Shown here: positions 24,959 through 35,288 of the stretch, in pieces
Numbering within the stretch: the first letter of the stretch is position 1
Layout: each line of letters begins with the position of its first letter
From: Vibrio sp. 10N.286.49.B1
Lineage (GTDB): Bacteria; Pseudomonadota; Gammaproteobacteria; Enterobacterales; Vibrionaceae
Direction of reading: 5' to 3'
Length of the DNA: 64,000 bases
Assembly (NCBI RefSeq): GCF_002873335.1
Contig: NZ_MCUW01000089.1
Span: 186,001-250,000 of the forward strand
Made by a program: the position numbers and the translations under genes
The notes under the pieces: generated by a model
Database searches by the model: none
Told to the model about the DNA's origin: nothing
What the model saw: the letters and a program-made list of their open reading frames with translations, nothing else

Positions 24959-27900
24959 ATGTCTCGCTTTTTTATTAACAGACCGATATTTGCTTGGGTC
25001 ATCGCCATTATCATCATGCTTTCAGGCATTGCTTCTATCTTAAGTCTGCCGGTTGCTCAGTACCCCACTATTGCTCCTCCATCAATAAAGATCAGTACTT
25101 CGTACCCGGGCGCCTCAGCAAAAGCGATTGAAGACAGTGTGACTCAGGTCATTGAGCAAAGCATGACCGGACTTGATAACCTTTTGTACATGTCGTCCAT
25201 TAGCGATTCTTCAGGCAATGCGTCTATCACCCTAACGTTCAGCGCTGATACCGACCCAGACATCGCACAGGTTCAGGTTCAAAATAACCTGCAACAAGCG
25301 ACTAATCGCCTGCCAACAGCGGTTCAAAACCAGGGAACCTCGGTGACAAAAAGCAGCTCTGGGTTCATGTCAGTGACCAACCTGTATTCACCGGACGGCA
25401 CCATGAGTTCTGCCGATATTCAAGACTATGCCAATTCAAGCATCAAAGATATTTTGAGCAGAGTAAATGGTGTAGGTGAAGTCACTATATTCGGCCCGTC
25501 TTATGCCATGCGTATTTGGCTCGATCCTGCAAAACTAAACAGCTATACCTTAACCCCTTCGGATATCTCTGCAGCTGTCTCAGAGCAAAACAGTCAAGTC
25601 ACGGTAGGACAACTAGGGGGAACTCCAGCCACCGATTCTCAGCTTATCAATGCCTCGATTACCGCTCAGAGCCTGCTCACAACAACGGAAGAGTTTGAGA
25701 ATATCCTCATCAAAGTGGAAGACAATGGTTCTCAAATTCGCCTCAAGGATGTGGCGCGAGTCGAACTTGGCAGCGAAGATTTCAGTGTGGTCCCTGCCTT
25801 TAATGGTTATGGTTCTTCAGGGATTGCGATCACCTTAGCATCTGGCGCGAACTCACTCGACACACAAGCGGCAGTCGATGCCAAGTTAGCACAAATGTCA
25901 GAGAGCTTCCCGGATGGCTTATTGATGGCCAAGGCCACCGACAATAACGCCTTTATTCGTCTGTCCATTACTGAGGTGGTGAAAACCCTTTTTGAAGCAG
26001 TCGTACTTGTTTTCTTTGTTATGTTATTGTTTTTGCAAAACTTACGTGCCACCTTGATTCCAACCATTGCGGTACCCGTTGTATTGCTGGGCACCTTTTC
26101 CGTTATGGCCGTGCTGGGATTTAGTATCAACACTCTTACGATGTTTGGCATGGTGCTGGCTATCGGACTCTTGGTAGATGATGCCATTGTTGTGGTCGAG
26201 AACGTTGAACGAATCATGCATGAGGAAAAACTATCACCACTAGAAGCCACTAAAAAGTCCATGAATCAAATAACTGGCGCGCTCATTGGTATCACGATGG
26301 TACTGGCGGTGGTATTCATTCCAATGGCATTTATGTCAGGGTCCAGCGGAGCGATTTATCAACAATTCTCACTCACCATCGTTTCTGCCATGGTTCTGTC
26401 TGTCCTTGTTGCTTTGATTCTAACGCCAGTGCTGTGTGCTACGTTGCTAAAACCGGCTGGGCATACCTCAAACTCAGCATTCTTTAATGCATTTAACCGT
26501 TTCTTTGACCGGTCATTATTTCGTTATCGTGCTTCAATAAAACACGTACTGAATCGCCCATTGCGCTTTGTTTTCATTTATATCGTTCTGCTTGGCGGTG
26601 GGGCGTATATCTACAACTCGTTACCAAGCGCATTCTTACCTAATGAAGACCAAGGTGAATTTATGGTTATGGCATCATTACCTAATGGCTCAACGTTAAG
26701 GGAAACCACGGAAGTCATGAATGATGTCACGGCGTATTTTCAGCAACATGAACCAGATACGGTCAATACCGTTTTTACAACATCAGGGTTTAACTTTTCA
26801 GGTAAAGGACAAAACGCAGCGATGGGGTTCATCGGGCTAAAAGATTGGTCTGAAAGAACAGCAGAAGGCACCGATGTTAACGCCATCATTGCACGCACCA
26901 TGGCGTATTTTTCTACCTATAAAAAAGCGTCTATATTTGCTTTTAGTAGCCCAGCAATTCGAGAACTTGGCACATCATCAGGCTTTGATTTCTATCTCGA
27001 AGACGTCGGGAATTTAGGTCATGACGAGCTTATCAATCTGCGTAACCAACTGCTCGAAAAAATGGCACAAAGCCCTATATTACAAAAAGTACGACCAAAC
27101 GGTTTAGAAGATAATGCTCAGTTCTTTCTGGATATCGACTACGAAAAGGCCAAAGTACTCGGTCTCGAAATCAACGATATCAATGAAACGCTCTCCATCG
27201 CGTGGGGGTCATCCTATGTCAACGATTTCATTGATAGAGGTCGTTCGAAAAAAGTCTACTTACAAGCTGATGCGGAATATCGTATGACGCCAGAAGATCT
27301 AGAACTGTGGTACGTGCGAAACAGCAACGATGAGATGGTGCCGCTGTCGGCATTCAGTTCATCTCATTGGGGAAAAGGCTCACCACAACTGATGCGCTAT
27401 AACGGCAACTCTGCCGTAGAGATAATTGGCGAGGCTGGCGCTGGCTACAGTACCGGTGATGCTATGGACGAGGTCAATCGCCTCGCTGCGGAGCTTTCAA
27501 ACAACATTCAGGTAAGCTGGACAGGAATGTCTTACCAAGAACTAGAATCTGGTGGGCAAGCTCCCATTCTGTATGCCGTATCACTATTAATGGTATTTTT
27601 ATGTTTAGCGGCATTGTACGAGAGTTGGAGCATTCCCGTCGCCATTATTCTTGTCGTGCCACTTGGGATACTAGGTGCGCTTGCGGCGACTACGCTTCGC
27701 GGAATGGAAAATGATGTTTATTTCCAAGTTGGGCTATTAACCACCATCGGACTGTCGGCAAAAAATGCTATCTTAATTGTTGAGTTTGCGAAGGAATTGT
27801 ATGAAAAAGGCATGAGCTTGGTCGACGCTACCGTCAAAGCATGTGAGATGCGTCTTCGCCCAATCATCATGACCTCACTAGCATTTGTTCTTGGTGTCTT

Positions 27901-28114
27901 GCCGTTGGTGATCAGCACAGGGGCAGGGGCAAATGCACGTAATGCACTCGGTACATCCGTCATGGGTGGAATGATAGCCGCCACTATCCTGGTGGTTTAC
28001 TTTGCGCCCCTATTTTTTGTTTTAATTGTTAAGATGTTTGGTGGCAACAAAGATACGATGAACACTGCCTCTACGAGAAAATCTGAAGCAGATACAGATA
28101 CAGATACAGCATAA
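24959..28114 (+). CDS. RND multidrug efflux pump (HAE1 family)
   Basis: A 1051-residue pump of AcrB length. It shows [20 protein letters not shown] at the N-terminus, the proton-relay aspartates in [16 protein letters not shown], and the second-half motifs [20 protein letters not shown] and [20 protein letters not shown]. The large periplasmic loops follow TM1 and TM7. It exports drugs, bile salts or other amphiphiles using the proton gradient. The C-terminus ends in an unusual acidic DTDTDT repeat. The adaptor and a two-component system are in the same operon direction, suggesting envelope-stress control. The substrate cannot be deduced. Confidence 0.95.
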   Translation: MSRFFINRPIFAWVIAIIIMLSGIASILSLPVAQYPTIAPPSIKISTSYPGASAKAIEDSVTQVIEQSMTGLDNLLYMSSISDSSGNASITLTFSADTDPDIAQVQVQNNLQQATNRLPTAVQNQGTSVTKSSSGFMSVTNLYSPDGTMSSADIQDYANSSIKDILSRVNGVGEVTIFGPSYAMRIWLDPAKLNSYTLTPSDISAAVSEQNSQVTVGQLGGTPATDSQLINASITAQSLLTTTEEFENILIKVEDNGSQIRLKDVARVELGSEDFSVVPAFNGYGSSGIAITLASGANSLDTQAAVDAKLAQMSESFPDGLLMAKATDNNAFIRLSITEVVKTLFEAVVLVFFVMLLFLQNLRATLIPTIAVPVVLLGTFSVMAVLGFSINTLTMFGMVLAIGLLVDDAIVVVENVERIMHEEKLSPLEATKKSMNQITGALIGITMVLAVVFIPMAFMSGSSGAIYQQFSLTIVSAMVLSVLVALILTPVLCATLLKPAGHTSNSAFFNAFNRFFDRSLFRYRASIKHVLNRPLRFVFIYIVLLGGGAYIYNSLPSAFLPNEDQGEFMVMASLPNGSTLRETTEVMNDVTAYFQQHEPDTVNTVFTTSGFNFSGKGQNAAMGFIGLKDWSERTAEGTDVNAIIARTMAYFSTYKKASIFAFSSPAIRELGTSSGFDFYLEDVGNLGHDELINLRNQLLEKMAQSPILQKVRPNGLEDNAQFFLDIDYEKAKVLGLEINDINETLSIAWGSSYVNDFIDRGRSKKVYLQADAEYRMTPEDLELWYVRNSNDEMVPLSAFSSSHWGKGSPQLMRYNGNSAVEIIGEAGAGYSTGDAMDEVNRLAAELSNNIQVSWTGMSYQELESGGQAPILYAVSLLMVFLCLAALYESWSIPVAIILVVPLGILGALAATTLRGMENDVYFQVGLLTTIGLSAKNAILIVEFAKELYEKGMSLVDATVKACEMRLRPIIMTSLAFVLGVLPLVISTGAGANARNALGTSVMGGMIAATILVVYFAPLFFVLIVKMFGGNKDTMNTASTRKSEADTDTDTA

Positions 28115-28162
28115 TGAATTAGCCCCACGGCTCCAGTACCGATGAACAAGTCCCATACCATT

Positions 28163-28181
28163 GCGCCTTACTGCAAGGCGC
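28163..28181 (+). other. Hairpin between the RND pump and its response regulator
   Basis: A perfect 7-bp GC-rich stem GCGCCTT/AAGGCGC with a 5-nt loop lies 49 nt after the pump stop and 23 nt before the regulator ATG. Without a T-tract it may be an attenuator or processing site that lowers regulator levels. Confidence 0.45.
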
Positions 28182-28203
28182 TCAACCTCTTCAAGGAGCA
28201 ACC

Positions 28204-28893
28204 ATGAAGTCCGACAATCTTTGTTTTTTGTTGGTCGAAGACGACCTTGACCTCGCCTCTGCGGTCATTGACTATCTCGATTTAGAAGACATTTCATGTG
28301 ACCATGCTGCCAATGGTGTTGCGGGCCTAGAGCTAATAAAAACGAACACTTACGATGTCATTATTCTTGATTTAAATTTGCCTAAAATGAATGGATTGCA
28401 AGTCTGTGAGCATATACGGGGTCAAGGCATTGACGTGCCAGTACTCATGCTCACCGCTCGCGATACGCTCGACGACAAATTAATTGGGTTCTCTAAAGGT
28501 GCCGACGACTACCTCATTAAACCCTTTGCCATGGAGGAGTTGATTGTTCGATGCCAAGTATTGGCAAAGCGCCGCAGTGGTCAAATATCGCGCTTGTCGG
28601 TATCGGATCTCGTGTTAGATCTTAAACTCAAACAAAGCTTTCGAAATGAGACATTATTAAAGCTGTCTCCAACGGCGCTAAAGATACTTGAGTTGCTAAT
28701 GCGAGAAAGCCCAAACCCTGTTTCAAGAGAAAAGATCATGCAGACGGTATGGGGAGACGACCAGCCCGATAGCAATAGCCTAAAGGTTCACATATTCAAT
28801 CTGAGAAAGCAGGTTGACGGTGACTACAACAACAAACTTATTCATACCATCGCAGGCAGCGGTTTTGCCGTAAAGGATAGCGAACACTTATGA
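28204..28893 (+). CDS. OmpR-family response regulator of the RND locus
   Basis: 229 residues: a receiver domain with the phospho-acceptor Asp56 (VIILDLNLPKMNGLQ), acidic pocket VEDD at 11-14 and the conserved lysine in YLIKPF, then a winged-helix output domain (about 130-225; LMRESPNPVSREKIMQTVWG). The ribosome-binding site AGGAG precedes the ATG. The kinase gene overlaps its end by 4 nt. The likely target is the pump promoter, where phased TTTACA repeats are seen. Confidence 0.92.
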   Translation: MKSDNLCFLLVEDDLDLASAVIDYLDLEDISCDHAANGVAGLELIKTNTYDVIILDLNLPKMNGLQVCEHIRGQGIDVPVLMLTARDTLDDKLIGFSKGADDYLIKPFAMEELIVRCQVLAKRRSGQISRLSVSDLVLDLKLKQSFRNETLLKLSPTALKILELLMRESPNPVSREKIMQTVWGDDQPDSNSLKVHIFNLRKQVDGDYNNKLIHTIAGSGFAVKDSEHL

Positions 28894-30182
28894 AAATTAA
28901 ACCAAGCCTTCGCGTCTATGTCTTGCTTTCTATGCTCATCAGCGGGGTAGGTTTAATTTGGACTCTATCTGCCCTAAGCAATGGGTATTTCATTACCGGC
29001 ATGGACATGGCAATGCGCCACGGAATGCTCGCCTATTCTCAACAACAAACCACGGATAACGAACTGGTTTATGTTGAATCACCAGAAAATCCGACGCAGC
29101 CTCATCGTCGAACCTTGCAATATAATTTTGTTCAGCACTGGCAAGATTTGCCTCCTATATTCACCTCAACTTACCAAGCCGATGATATTGAGCTCAACGA
29201 ACTCTATAAAAACATGCAAGATGCCACGTTGTTAATGCCTCCCAAGACAGGCTTTTTTTTGATGAAAATAATGAAAGATGGTACGCCGTATTATGTGTCC
29301 GTCATTATTTCTCATGATGGGCCGCTATCTAATGAGATCTCTGATCTTCCTCATGTCGCCATCATCGCTTTTACGGCCTTAGGGGGCACGTTCGCCTTCA
29401 CACTCATCTTGTTATTTGTCATGAGAAGAGTCACGACTCCCGTCGAAAAACTAAAAGATTGGGCTAAACAGCTCGATGATAAACAACTTAAAAAACCCAT
29501 TCCTGATTTTCATTACAGTGAACTCAACACACTCGCGACATTGATACGGGATAGTCTTAGCTCGGTACAAAATAGCTTGGATAGGGAACGACAGTTTTTG
29601 GGTTATGCCAGCCATGAGTTACGTACGCCAATCGCCGTAACAAGAACGAACGGTGAACTATTAAAAAAACTCATCGAGAACAATAAACCCCCAGAAAAGC
29701 AACTCGACGTTGTCGCTCGAATTTTGCGAGCAAGCTTTACCATGACCGACCTGACCGAGACGCTACTTTGGCTTAATCGACGAGACGGGAAAGCACTAGA
29801 CACCCAAGACGTTCAGTTGGGCTCACTGACGACTCAACTGGTCACGGACTTAACGTATTTGACCCAAGAAAAAGCGATTAACATCGAGATAAAAACCGAT
29901 GAATTCATAACAAAACTGCCTGAAAGCGTTTGTCGGATTGTCATTTCAAACCTTATTCGGAACGCCTTTCAACATACCCTCAGCGGGCATGTAAGTATTA
30001 TTCAATCAGGGCTTACTTTCTCTATCACCAATCAAAGTAACAATAATGAATCATTAGGTGATAGCCTAGGTTTTGGTCTGGGTTTAGAGCTAACCGAGCG
30101 TTTGATTACCCAACATCAATGGCAATACACGAGCTCTGAAATCGCGGGAGGTAAACACGTCACCGTCACCTTTCAATCCTAG
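28890..30182 (+). CDS. Sensor histidine kinase of the RND locus
   Basis: 430 residues: two membrane segments (about 10-30 and 155-177) flank a 120-residue periplasmic sensor region, followed by a HAMP-like linker, a HisKA domain with His242 in YASHELRTPIAV and an HATPase domain with N-box NLIRNAFQH and a glycine-rich SLGFGLGLELTERL. The usual G1 box DxGxG is not visible: the segment before the glycine-rich loop reads SITNQSNNNESLGDS. This trait occurs in some sensor kinases and need not mean loss of activity. It overlaps the regulator gene by 4 nt. Confidence 0.9.
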   Translation: MKIKPSLRVYVLLSMLISGVGLIWTLSALSNGYFITGMDMAMRHGMLAYSQQQTTDNELVYVESPENPTQPHRRTLQYNFVQHWQDLPPIFTSTYQADDIELNELYKNMQDATLLMPPKTGFFLMKIMKDGTPYYVSVIISHDGPLSNEISDLPHVAIIAFTALGGTFAFTLILLFVMRRVTTPVEKLKDWAKQLDDKQLKKPIPDFHYSELNTLATLIRDSLSSVQNSLDRERQFLGYASHELRTPIAVTRTNGELLKKLIENNKPPEKQLDVVARILRASFTMTDLTETLLWLNRRDGKALDTQDVQLGSLTTQLVTDLTYLTQEKAINIEIKTDEFITKLPESVCRIVISNLIRNAFQHTLSGHVSIIQSGLTFSITNQSNNNESLGDSLGFGLGLELTERLITQHQWQYTSSEIAGGKHVTVTFQS

Positions 30183-30243
30183 GTCACTAAAATTAAAATA
30201 ACGGACTATATTTAGGAAGGTTTAATTATTCTAGAGAAGACTA

Positions 30244-30717
30244 ATGAGTGACGTTCATCGTATCCAGTGGCCAGACTACTTTCACCCTAAGAATGCACAA
30301 ATCCATGTCCAAAATGACATTATTATCCCAGCAGAATGCGGGAAAATATGGCAGTGCATTGTTCGTGCTCCCTGTTGGCCACACTGGCCTCATCGACGTA
30401 CAGCGATCCAAATCATTAGAGGAAATAGCCAAGAGCTGCAAAAAGGAACCGTCTTCAACTGGATAACAAAAACTAAGCAGTTCAATTGTACGGTGGTTGA
30501 ATACACCCCATTCGAACGAATTGCATGGCGCGGAAAAACAGGGGATGTCGACATGTATCATGCATGGCTTCTCAGCCCTTGCAGCAAAGGTTGTCGAGTG
30601 CTCACCGAATCAACACAGCGTGGTGGCATGACCTGGCTGACCAAACGCTTTGTGTCAAAACAAGTGAATGCATACCACCAACATTGGTTAGAGACACTCA
30701 ATAAGCAACTTAACTAA
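30244..30717 (+). CDS. SRPBCC-family (polyketide cyclase/START-like) protein
   Basis: A 157-residue soluble protein with the SRPBCC pattern: an early strand (IHVQNDIIIPAECGKIWQCI), a tryptophan-rich helix (PCWPHWPHRR), central strands (GTVFNWITKTKQFNCTVVEY, PFERIAWRG) and a long C-terminal helix (VNAYHQHWLETLNKQL). These folds bind small hydrophobic ligands; a specific function cannot be stated. It is a single gene 61 nt after the sensor kinase and may be co-transcribed with it. Confidence 0.7.
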   Translation: MSDVHRIQWPDYFHPKNAQIHVQNDIIIPAECGKIWQCIVRAPCWPHWPHRRTAIQIIRGNSQELQKGTVFNWITKTKQFNCTVVEYTPFERIAWRGKTGDVDMYHAWLLSPCSKGCRVLTESTQRGGMTWLTKRFVSKQVNAYHQHWLETLNKQLN

Positions 30718-30752
30718 AGCCTGCCAATGACCATGTCATAAACCACGGCGAT

Positions 30753-31358
30753 CTACTGTTGATACTTACCATAAATATAAGAAAGCTCCGCAACCGTCTT
30801 GGCCGACAGTTTTTTCAACAAACTTGAGCGATGGACTTCAACTGTACGCATGGCAATGCATAGTTCGTCAGCAATACGTTGATTGCGTTTGCCCTCAATG
30901 ATCAAACGCAGAATGTCTCGCTCTCTGGCCGTCAAGGTATCGAATGCCGCGCGTGCTGATTGTGACTCCATTGCACACGAAGAATGAAGCAAACCATCTC
31001 GAATCGCTTGTGCCAACTCGCTTCCTTTGACTGGTTTTTGGAAAAAATTCACCGCGCCAGCTTGCAACGCATCGACCGCCATTGGTACATCACCATGGCC
31101 GGTAAGAAAAATCACCGCTAAAGGACTTTTCGCATCATTTAAACATTGATGAACTTGCTGCCCTCGTAGTCTCGGCATTCGACTATCTAATACCACGCAG
31201 CCAGGTTCTGTAATATCGACCGAGTCCAGAAATTGTTGTCCATCGCTAAATGTCGCCACCTTAAAGCCATATTCTTCCAACATAAACTCTAATGAATCAC
31301 ACACTGACTCATCGTCATCGACGACGTAAACAGGGAGTAACATATCGACTTCTGTCAT
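30753..31358 (-). CDS. ttrR: Tetrathionate-responsive regulator TtrR
   Basis: A 201-residue response regulator with receiver Asp58 (GCVVLDSRMPRLRG) and a C-terminal LuxR-type helix-turn-helix (LTARERDILRLIIEGKRNQR and MRTVEVHRSSLLKKL). The ATG at 31358 is preferred to the GTG at 31373 because AAAGGAA lies 5 nt before it. It is downstream of ttrS and divergent from ttrBCA, the arrangement known from Salmonella and Vibrio. Phosphorylated TtrR should activate ttrB; a dyad at 33307 is a candidate site. Confidence 0.88.
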   Translation of the reverse strand: MTEVDMLLPVYVVDDDESVCDSLEFMLEEYGFKVATFSDGQQFLDSVDITEPGCVVLDSRMPRLRGQQVHQCLNDAKSPLAVIFLTGHGDVPMAVDALQAGAVNFFQKPVKGSELAQAIRDGLLHSSCAMESQSARAAFDTLTARERDILRLIIEGKRNQRIADELCIAMRTVEVHRSSLLKKLSAKTVAELSYIYGKYQQ

Positions 31359-31372
31359 TGGTATTCCTTTCA

Positions 31373-33214
31373 CTATTTTGTTGGCTGTTCATAAGGGAAA
31401 AACATCTCAACGACGCAGCCATGCGGTTGCAATGAAGAAATGGAAAACTCACCGTTATGCATCTCAATCACGTCACTGCAAATGGCTAATCCGAGCCCCA
31501 ACCCGCCTTCTTTCGTGCTAACAAAGGCGCTCGTCGGATCATCATGAATCAAACCGGTTCCATTGTCACAGATACGAATACTCACCCCACGGAACGTATA
31601 CTCAGTATGCACGTCAATCTTGGCGTGAAAGTGATCGCCGCTTTGTTCTTGATAAGACACGCACGCATCAAGTGCATTACTAATGACATTCACCAGCACC
31701 TGTTGTAGCCCTACCATATCCGCCACAATATTTTGGGGTTCCCCTTCATAAGTATGATGAAGGTTAACGCTCGACTTTTGCACCCGAAAGTTCAGCAACT
31801 CAATCGTGTCTTCTATGATGCCCTGTACATCGCAATCTTGTTTGTCGACGCTGCGTTTTTTAATTAACGTGCGCAGGCGACTAACAATCGCATCAATTCT
31901 CTCCACCTGCCCCTGTATTTTTTCAAATATCGGTCCAATGTCTTCCACTGGCCGCTGTTTCGCTACTCGTAATAACCCTCCCTCACTGTAATTACGAATG
32001 GCAGCAAGCGGTTGATTAATCTCATGCGCGACGCTGCTGCCCATCTCACCAACAATGGCAACCCGTTGTGAGTGTTCCAGCATCTCACTTTTTTCTTTCA
32101 GTCGATGAACGGTAAGCTCCAGTGCTTTTTTACTGTTACTGAATCGATACTCTAGCCAAAAATGATAGCCATTAAGAACGACAATAAAAATGAATAACAC
32201 CCATGCCCATTCTTGATGAAACCGCAGCCAACGAAATGCTTCTTTCCACCAAGGTTGCTGTAAGGGATGAAGATCTAATGCTTGATAAAGTTTGTCGATA
32301 GACAATAAGCTCACCGGTGGGGTCCAGCCAGATACACCAGCGGATACCGCAGCAGGGGCATCGGAAGGCATATCCAATAAGACTTGCGCTATTTTTTTCG
32401 CCAACGCCGCCGAACCACGCTCGGTTTTGGCCATCGACCAGTTGGGGTAAAGCGGTGTCGACACCTGACAATTAAAATGCTCGTTGGGTTGAGCGTTAAC
32501 CACTCGAAACCTTCCAACATCGAGCAACCCTTCTTTGACCATCGTTTCAAGAAGGCAGGCAGGAACAACGGCTGCCTCAACATTGCTATCACGAAGCTGA
32601 TAGAGGTTGGCATCAATGGGAAAGCCCAAATAGCGCACATCGGCAAAAAAGTCATTGGGGTTTATGCCTTGCTGAACCAGTTCGTAGCGCAGTGTAAGGT
32701 ACCCTCCAAATGCCTTGTCAGATACCGCGGCCAATGGCAAGCCTTGTACATCTTGTAACGTCTCATAAGATGAATCCGCGCGTACAACCAATGCAGAACC
32801 AATACCGTCGTTCGTTTTATTGGGCGCTCGGTTGGTCACTGTCGCTATCCATGATAACTCGTACTGACGACCTAGCCGAACGGCTTGACCTGGGTTGGTC
32901 AACACAAAATCGATGCTCTGCTCTTGCACCGCTTTCGTCATGCCATCGAGATCCAATGGCTTGAAAACAAAATGGGCTTCTGGAATCTTCTGATTCAGCC
33001 AATCAATCGTCGGCTGCCAACGTTGGGTGGCATAAAGATGACCACGAATCGCAAGCACACTCACCATGACTTCGGGCTTCTCTCTTTGAGGGTGAGTGAA
33101 TTGAACGTCGGCGGCGCCGTCGCGGCTGGAAGCTTGCGTCGCGTTAGCCTGACCAAACCACCCGGCCATTATCACCGCGACAAAAACGCACACAAAGCCC
33201 TGCCGATTTATCAT
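31373..33214 (-). CDS. ttrS: Tetrathionate sensor histidine kinase TtrS
   Basis: A 613-residue kinase: signal peptide (MINRQGFVCVFVAVIMAGW), a PhnD-like periplasmic substrate-binding domain (about 45-310; VLAIRGHLYATQRWQPTIDW), one membrane span near 340-365 (WAWVLFIFIVVLNGYHFW), a coiled linker, HisKA with the histidine in GSSVAHEINQPLAAIRNY, and an HATPase with ICDNGTGL and GGLGLGLAI. The architecture is diagnostic of TtrS. An open frame extends to 33331, but the start at 33214 gives the secretion signal; its ribosome-binding site is poor. It senses tetrathionate outside the cytoplasm. Confidence 0.88.
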   Translation of the reverse strand: MINRQGFVCVFVAVIMAGWFGQANATQASSRDGAADVQFTHPQREKPEVMVSVLAIRGHLYATQRWQPTIDWLNQKIPEAHFVFKPLDLDGMTKAVQEQSIDFVLTNPGQAVRLGRQYELSWIATVTNRAPNKTNDGIGSALVVRADSSYETLQDVQGLPLAAVSDKAFGGYLTLRYELVQQGINPNDFFADVRYLGFPIDANLYQLRDSNVEAAVVPACLLETMVKEGLLDVGRFRVVNAQPNEHFNCQVSTPLYPNWSMAKTERGSAALAKKIAQVLLDMPSDAPAAVSAGVSGWTPPVSLLSIDKLYQALDLHPLQQPWWKEAFRWLRFHQEWAWVLFIFIVVLNGYHFWLEYRFSNSKKALELTVHRLKEKSEMLEHSQRVAIVGEMGSSVAHEINQPLAAIRNYSEGGLLRVAKQRPVEDIGPIFEKIQGQVERIDAIVSRLRTLIKKRSVDKQDCDVQGIIEDTIELLNFRVQKSSVNLHHTYEGEPQNIVADMVGLQQVLVNVISNALDACVSYQEQSGDHFHAKIDVHTEYTFRGVSIRICDNGTGLIHDDPTSAFVSTKEGGLGLGLAICSDVIEMHNGEFSISSLQPHGCVVEMFFPYEQPTK

Positions 33215-33278
33215 GCTAAAGCCACTCTGAAATAAAAAATTCGACCACAGAATAACAGCCTCCCCTAGCGAACCGTAT

Positions 33279-33292
33279 TTGTTTTGGATCAA
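33279..33292. promoter_or_regulatory. FNR-like box upstream of ttrB
   Basis: TTGTT-TTGG-ATCAA matches the FNR consensus TTGAT-N4-ATCAA at nine of ten arm positions, 94 bp before ttrB. Anaerobic FNR control of ttr is established in Salmonella. Confidence 0.55.
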
Positions 33293-33306
33293 GTTTGATT
33301 CGAGTA

Positions 33307-33320
33307 TGTGGAAATCCACA
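33307..33320. promoter_or_regulatory. Dyad upstream of ttrB, TtrR-site candidate
   Basis: TGTGGA-AA-TCCACA is a perfect 6-bp inverted repeat with a 2-bp spacer, 66 bp before the ttrB ATG. Its place between the FNR-like box and the gene suits an activator or repressor site. Confidence 0.45.
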
Positions 33321-33385
33321 ATATCACGCAAGATCCACTTTTATCACAATAGAAACAAGCCCCCATTAATCTTAGCAGGTAAGTT

Positions 33386-34171
33386 ATGGACTCTTCTAAA
33401 CGACGCTTTCTCAGCGCCGTCACCGCAGGCGCTGCACTCATCCCGGTCGCAGGGATTAACACCGCTACGGCGGGCACCGTGATTCGCAATAACAATGAAC
33501 CAGATCGAAAGGGACAGGTAGGTAAACGCTACGCGATGGTCGTCGACCTTAGAAAATGTGTCGGCTGTCAGGCATGCACGGTCGGGTGCAGTATCGAAAA
33601 CCAAGCCCCTATCGGCCAGTTTCGCACCACGGTTAAGCAGTATGAAGTCACGCTAGACGACGGATCCAAACGCTCTAAAGAAGTCAAATCGTTCATGCTA
33701 CCTAGGCTGTGTAACCATTGCGAGAACCCGCCATGTGTGGCCGTTTGCCCCGTTCAAGCCACATTCCAGCGCGAAGATGGCATCGTCATGGTAGACAATA
33801 GCCGCTGTGTCGCCTGTGCCTATTGCGTCCAAGCTTGCCCTTATGACGCTCGCTTCATCAATGAAGAGACACTCACCGCCGATAAATGCACCTTTTGTGC
33901 CCATCGCCTTGAGCAAGGCTTGCTTCCTGCTTGCGTCGAAACCTGTGTCGGTGGCGCTCGTGTGATCGGTGACATCAATGACCCGTCCAGTGAAATTCGC
34001 CGCTTACTGACCGAACATCAAGACGATATTAAGGTCCTCAAACCGGAAGAAAACACCAAGCCTCATGTGTTTTATATCGGCATGAATGAGCGCTTCACAA
34101 GCCACGTGCAAGGTCAGCCTGCTATTTATGACCCACAAGACAGCAGCCACAACAAAGGAGAAAAGGTATGA
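33386..34171 (+). CDS. ttrB: Tetrathionate reductase iron-sulfur subunit TtrB
   Basis: A 261-residue protein with a Tat signal (SKRRFLSAVTAGAALIP) and four [4Fe-4S] motifs. The first is Cys58-x2-Cys61-x2-Cys64-x3-Cys68 (CVGCQACTVGC); later groups are LCNHCENPPCVAVCP, CVACAYCVQACP and CTFCAHRLEQGLLPACVETC. It carries electrons from the membrane subunit TtrC to the catalytic TtrA at the periplasmic face. It is the first gene of ttrBCA and overlaps ttrC by 4 nt. Confidence 0.92.
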   Translation: MDSSKRRFLSAVTAGAALIPVAGINTATAGTVIRNNNEPDRKGQVGKRYAMVVDLRKCVGCQACTVGCSIENQAPIGQFRTTVKQYEVTLDDGSKRSKEVKSFMLPRLCNHCENPPCVAVCPVQATFQREDGIVMVDNSRCVACAYCVQACPYDARFINEETLTADKCTFCAHRLEQGLLPACVETCVGGARVIGDINDPSSEIRRLLTEHQDDIKVLKPEENTKPHVFYIGMNERFTSHVQGQPAIYDPQDSSHNKGEKV

Positions 34172-35271
34172 ATATCACCGAAATCCTAGTCCCCGCTCAA
34201 GCGTCTGCTTGGCTTCCGTGGGCAGTACAATACTTTTTCTACATCGGTTCGGCTTATGCTGCCGCGATTCTGTTTTTGATCGCCCTAGTTTTTCACGGTC
34301 AAACCACCCATCGCCTGCGTGCCGCTCTCGTACTGACATTAGCGATTGGCGCGATTGTCGGTCCACTAGCATTAACCGGTGACTTACACCAACCTGGCCG
34401 AGCATGGCATTTCTATACCCACTTAACCCCTTGGTCGTGGATGTCACTCGGTTCAATTTTTCTGCCTGTTTTTTCCGGACTCGCGGTTGGGACAGCATGG
34501 CTGTACCTACGTAACGACCTGATGCGATTGAAACATAACGACAATGCTATTTTGAGACGTTTCGCGGTGCTATCGCTTGGTCATTGGCCAACCTCTCGAC
34601 GTCTCATGCTCAGTGTCGCCGTATTGACCGTGGTTTCTGGCTTATCTATCGCACTCTACACGGGGGCTGAGATTGCCGTGGTTCAAGCTCGTTCACTTTG
34701 GCATCAACCGGCTTCGCCATTACTTTGGTTTACCACCGCTTTTCTCGGCGCGATTGGTTTTTCATTAATTCTTTGGTTGTTATTCACTGGCAGAGAACAA
34801 CGTCACGCACTCTCTGCACCAGATATTCATTTGCTTAAACGCTCAACAACGATCAGCGCAATCCTGGCGTTCATTCTCGTCCCTATTTGGGCGTCAAATA
34901 ACGCCTCATTTTCGCTATTTGAAAATCATAGTTGGGTGGTGAATTTGGCCATCGTCAGTGTTTCTTTGCTTGTTTGCGTACTCGCTTCACGCCTCATTCT
35001 CAAGGACCAATATCAACCGCTGGGATTAGCGATTTTGGCACTGATCACCTTGGCGACATGCTGGGTCACTCGTTGGGTCACCATGATGGATGTACAAACT
35101 ATTGCCAAATTTGATGTTGGCCCATACCCCTATATTCTTCCGGCCGGAAGCAGCGGACTATTAGGCATTGTTGGCATGTTTGGGCTTTGGGTTGCGTTAG
35201 CAATGCTCGCGTCTGAACTCGTCGACTCAACGGAAGACACACCGGTCAGCACTACGCTTACCCACCACTAA
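34168..35271 (+). CDS. ttrC: Tetrathionate reductase membrane subunit TtrC (NrfD family)
   Basis: A 367-residue polytopic membrane protein with about nine hydrophobic segments. It has the NrfD-type features GDLHQPGRAWHFYTHLTPWSWMSLG (segment near residues 71-95) and SGLSIALYTGAEIAVVQARSLWH (near 152-174). It takes electrons from menaquinol and hands them to TtrB. The gene lies between ttrB (4-nt overlap) and ttrA (17-nt gap with a ribosome-binding site AAGAGGG). Confidence 0.9.
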   Translation: MNITEILVPAQASAWLPWAVQYFFYIGSAYAAAILFLIALVFHGQTTHRLRAALVLTLAIGAIVGPLALTGDLHQPGRAWHFYTHLTPWSWMSLGSIFLPVFSGLAVGTAWLYLRNDLMRLKHNDNAILRRFAVLSLGHWPTSRRLMLSVAVLTVVSGLSIALYTGAEIAVVQARSLWHQPASPLLWFTTAFLGAIGFSLILWLLFTGREQRHALSAPDIHLLKRSTTISAILAFILVPIWASNNASFSLFENHSWVVNLAIVSVSLLVCVLASRLILKDQYQPLGLAILALITLATCWVTRWVTMMDVQTIAKFDVGPYPYILPAGSSGLLGIVGMFGLWVALAMLASELVDSTEDTPVSTTLTHH

Positions 35272-35288
35272 TTTAAGAGGGTTTCACA

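Noticed and set aside
32384..32758. 124-codon open frame antisense to ttrS
   Set aside because: A shadow of the periplasmic domain coding region; composition rich in Arg and His without domain features.
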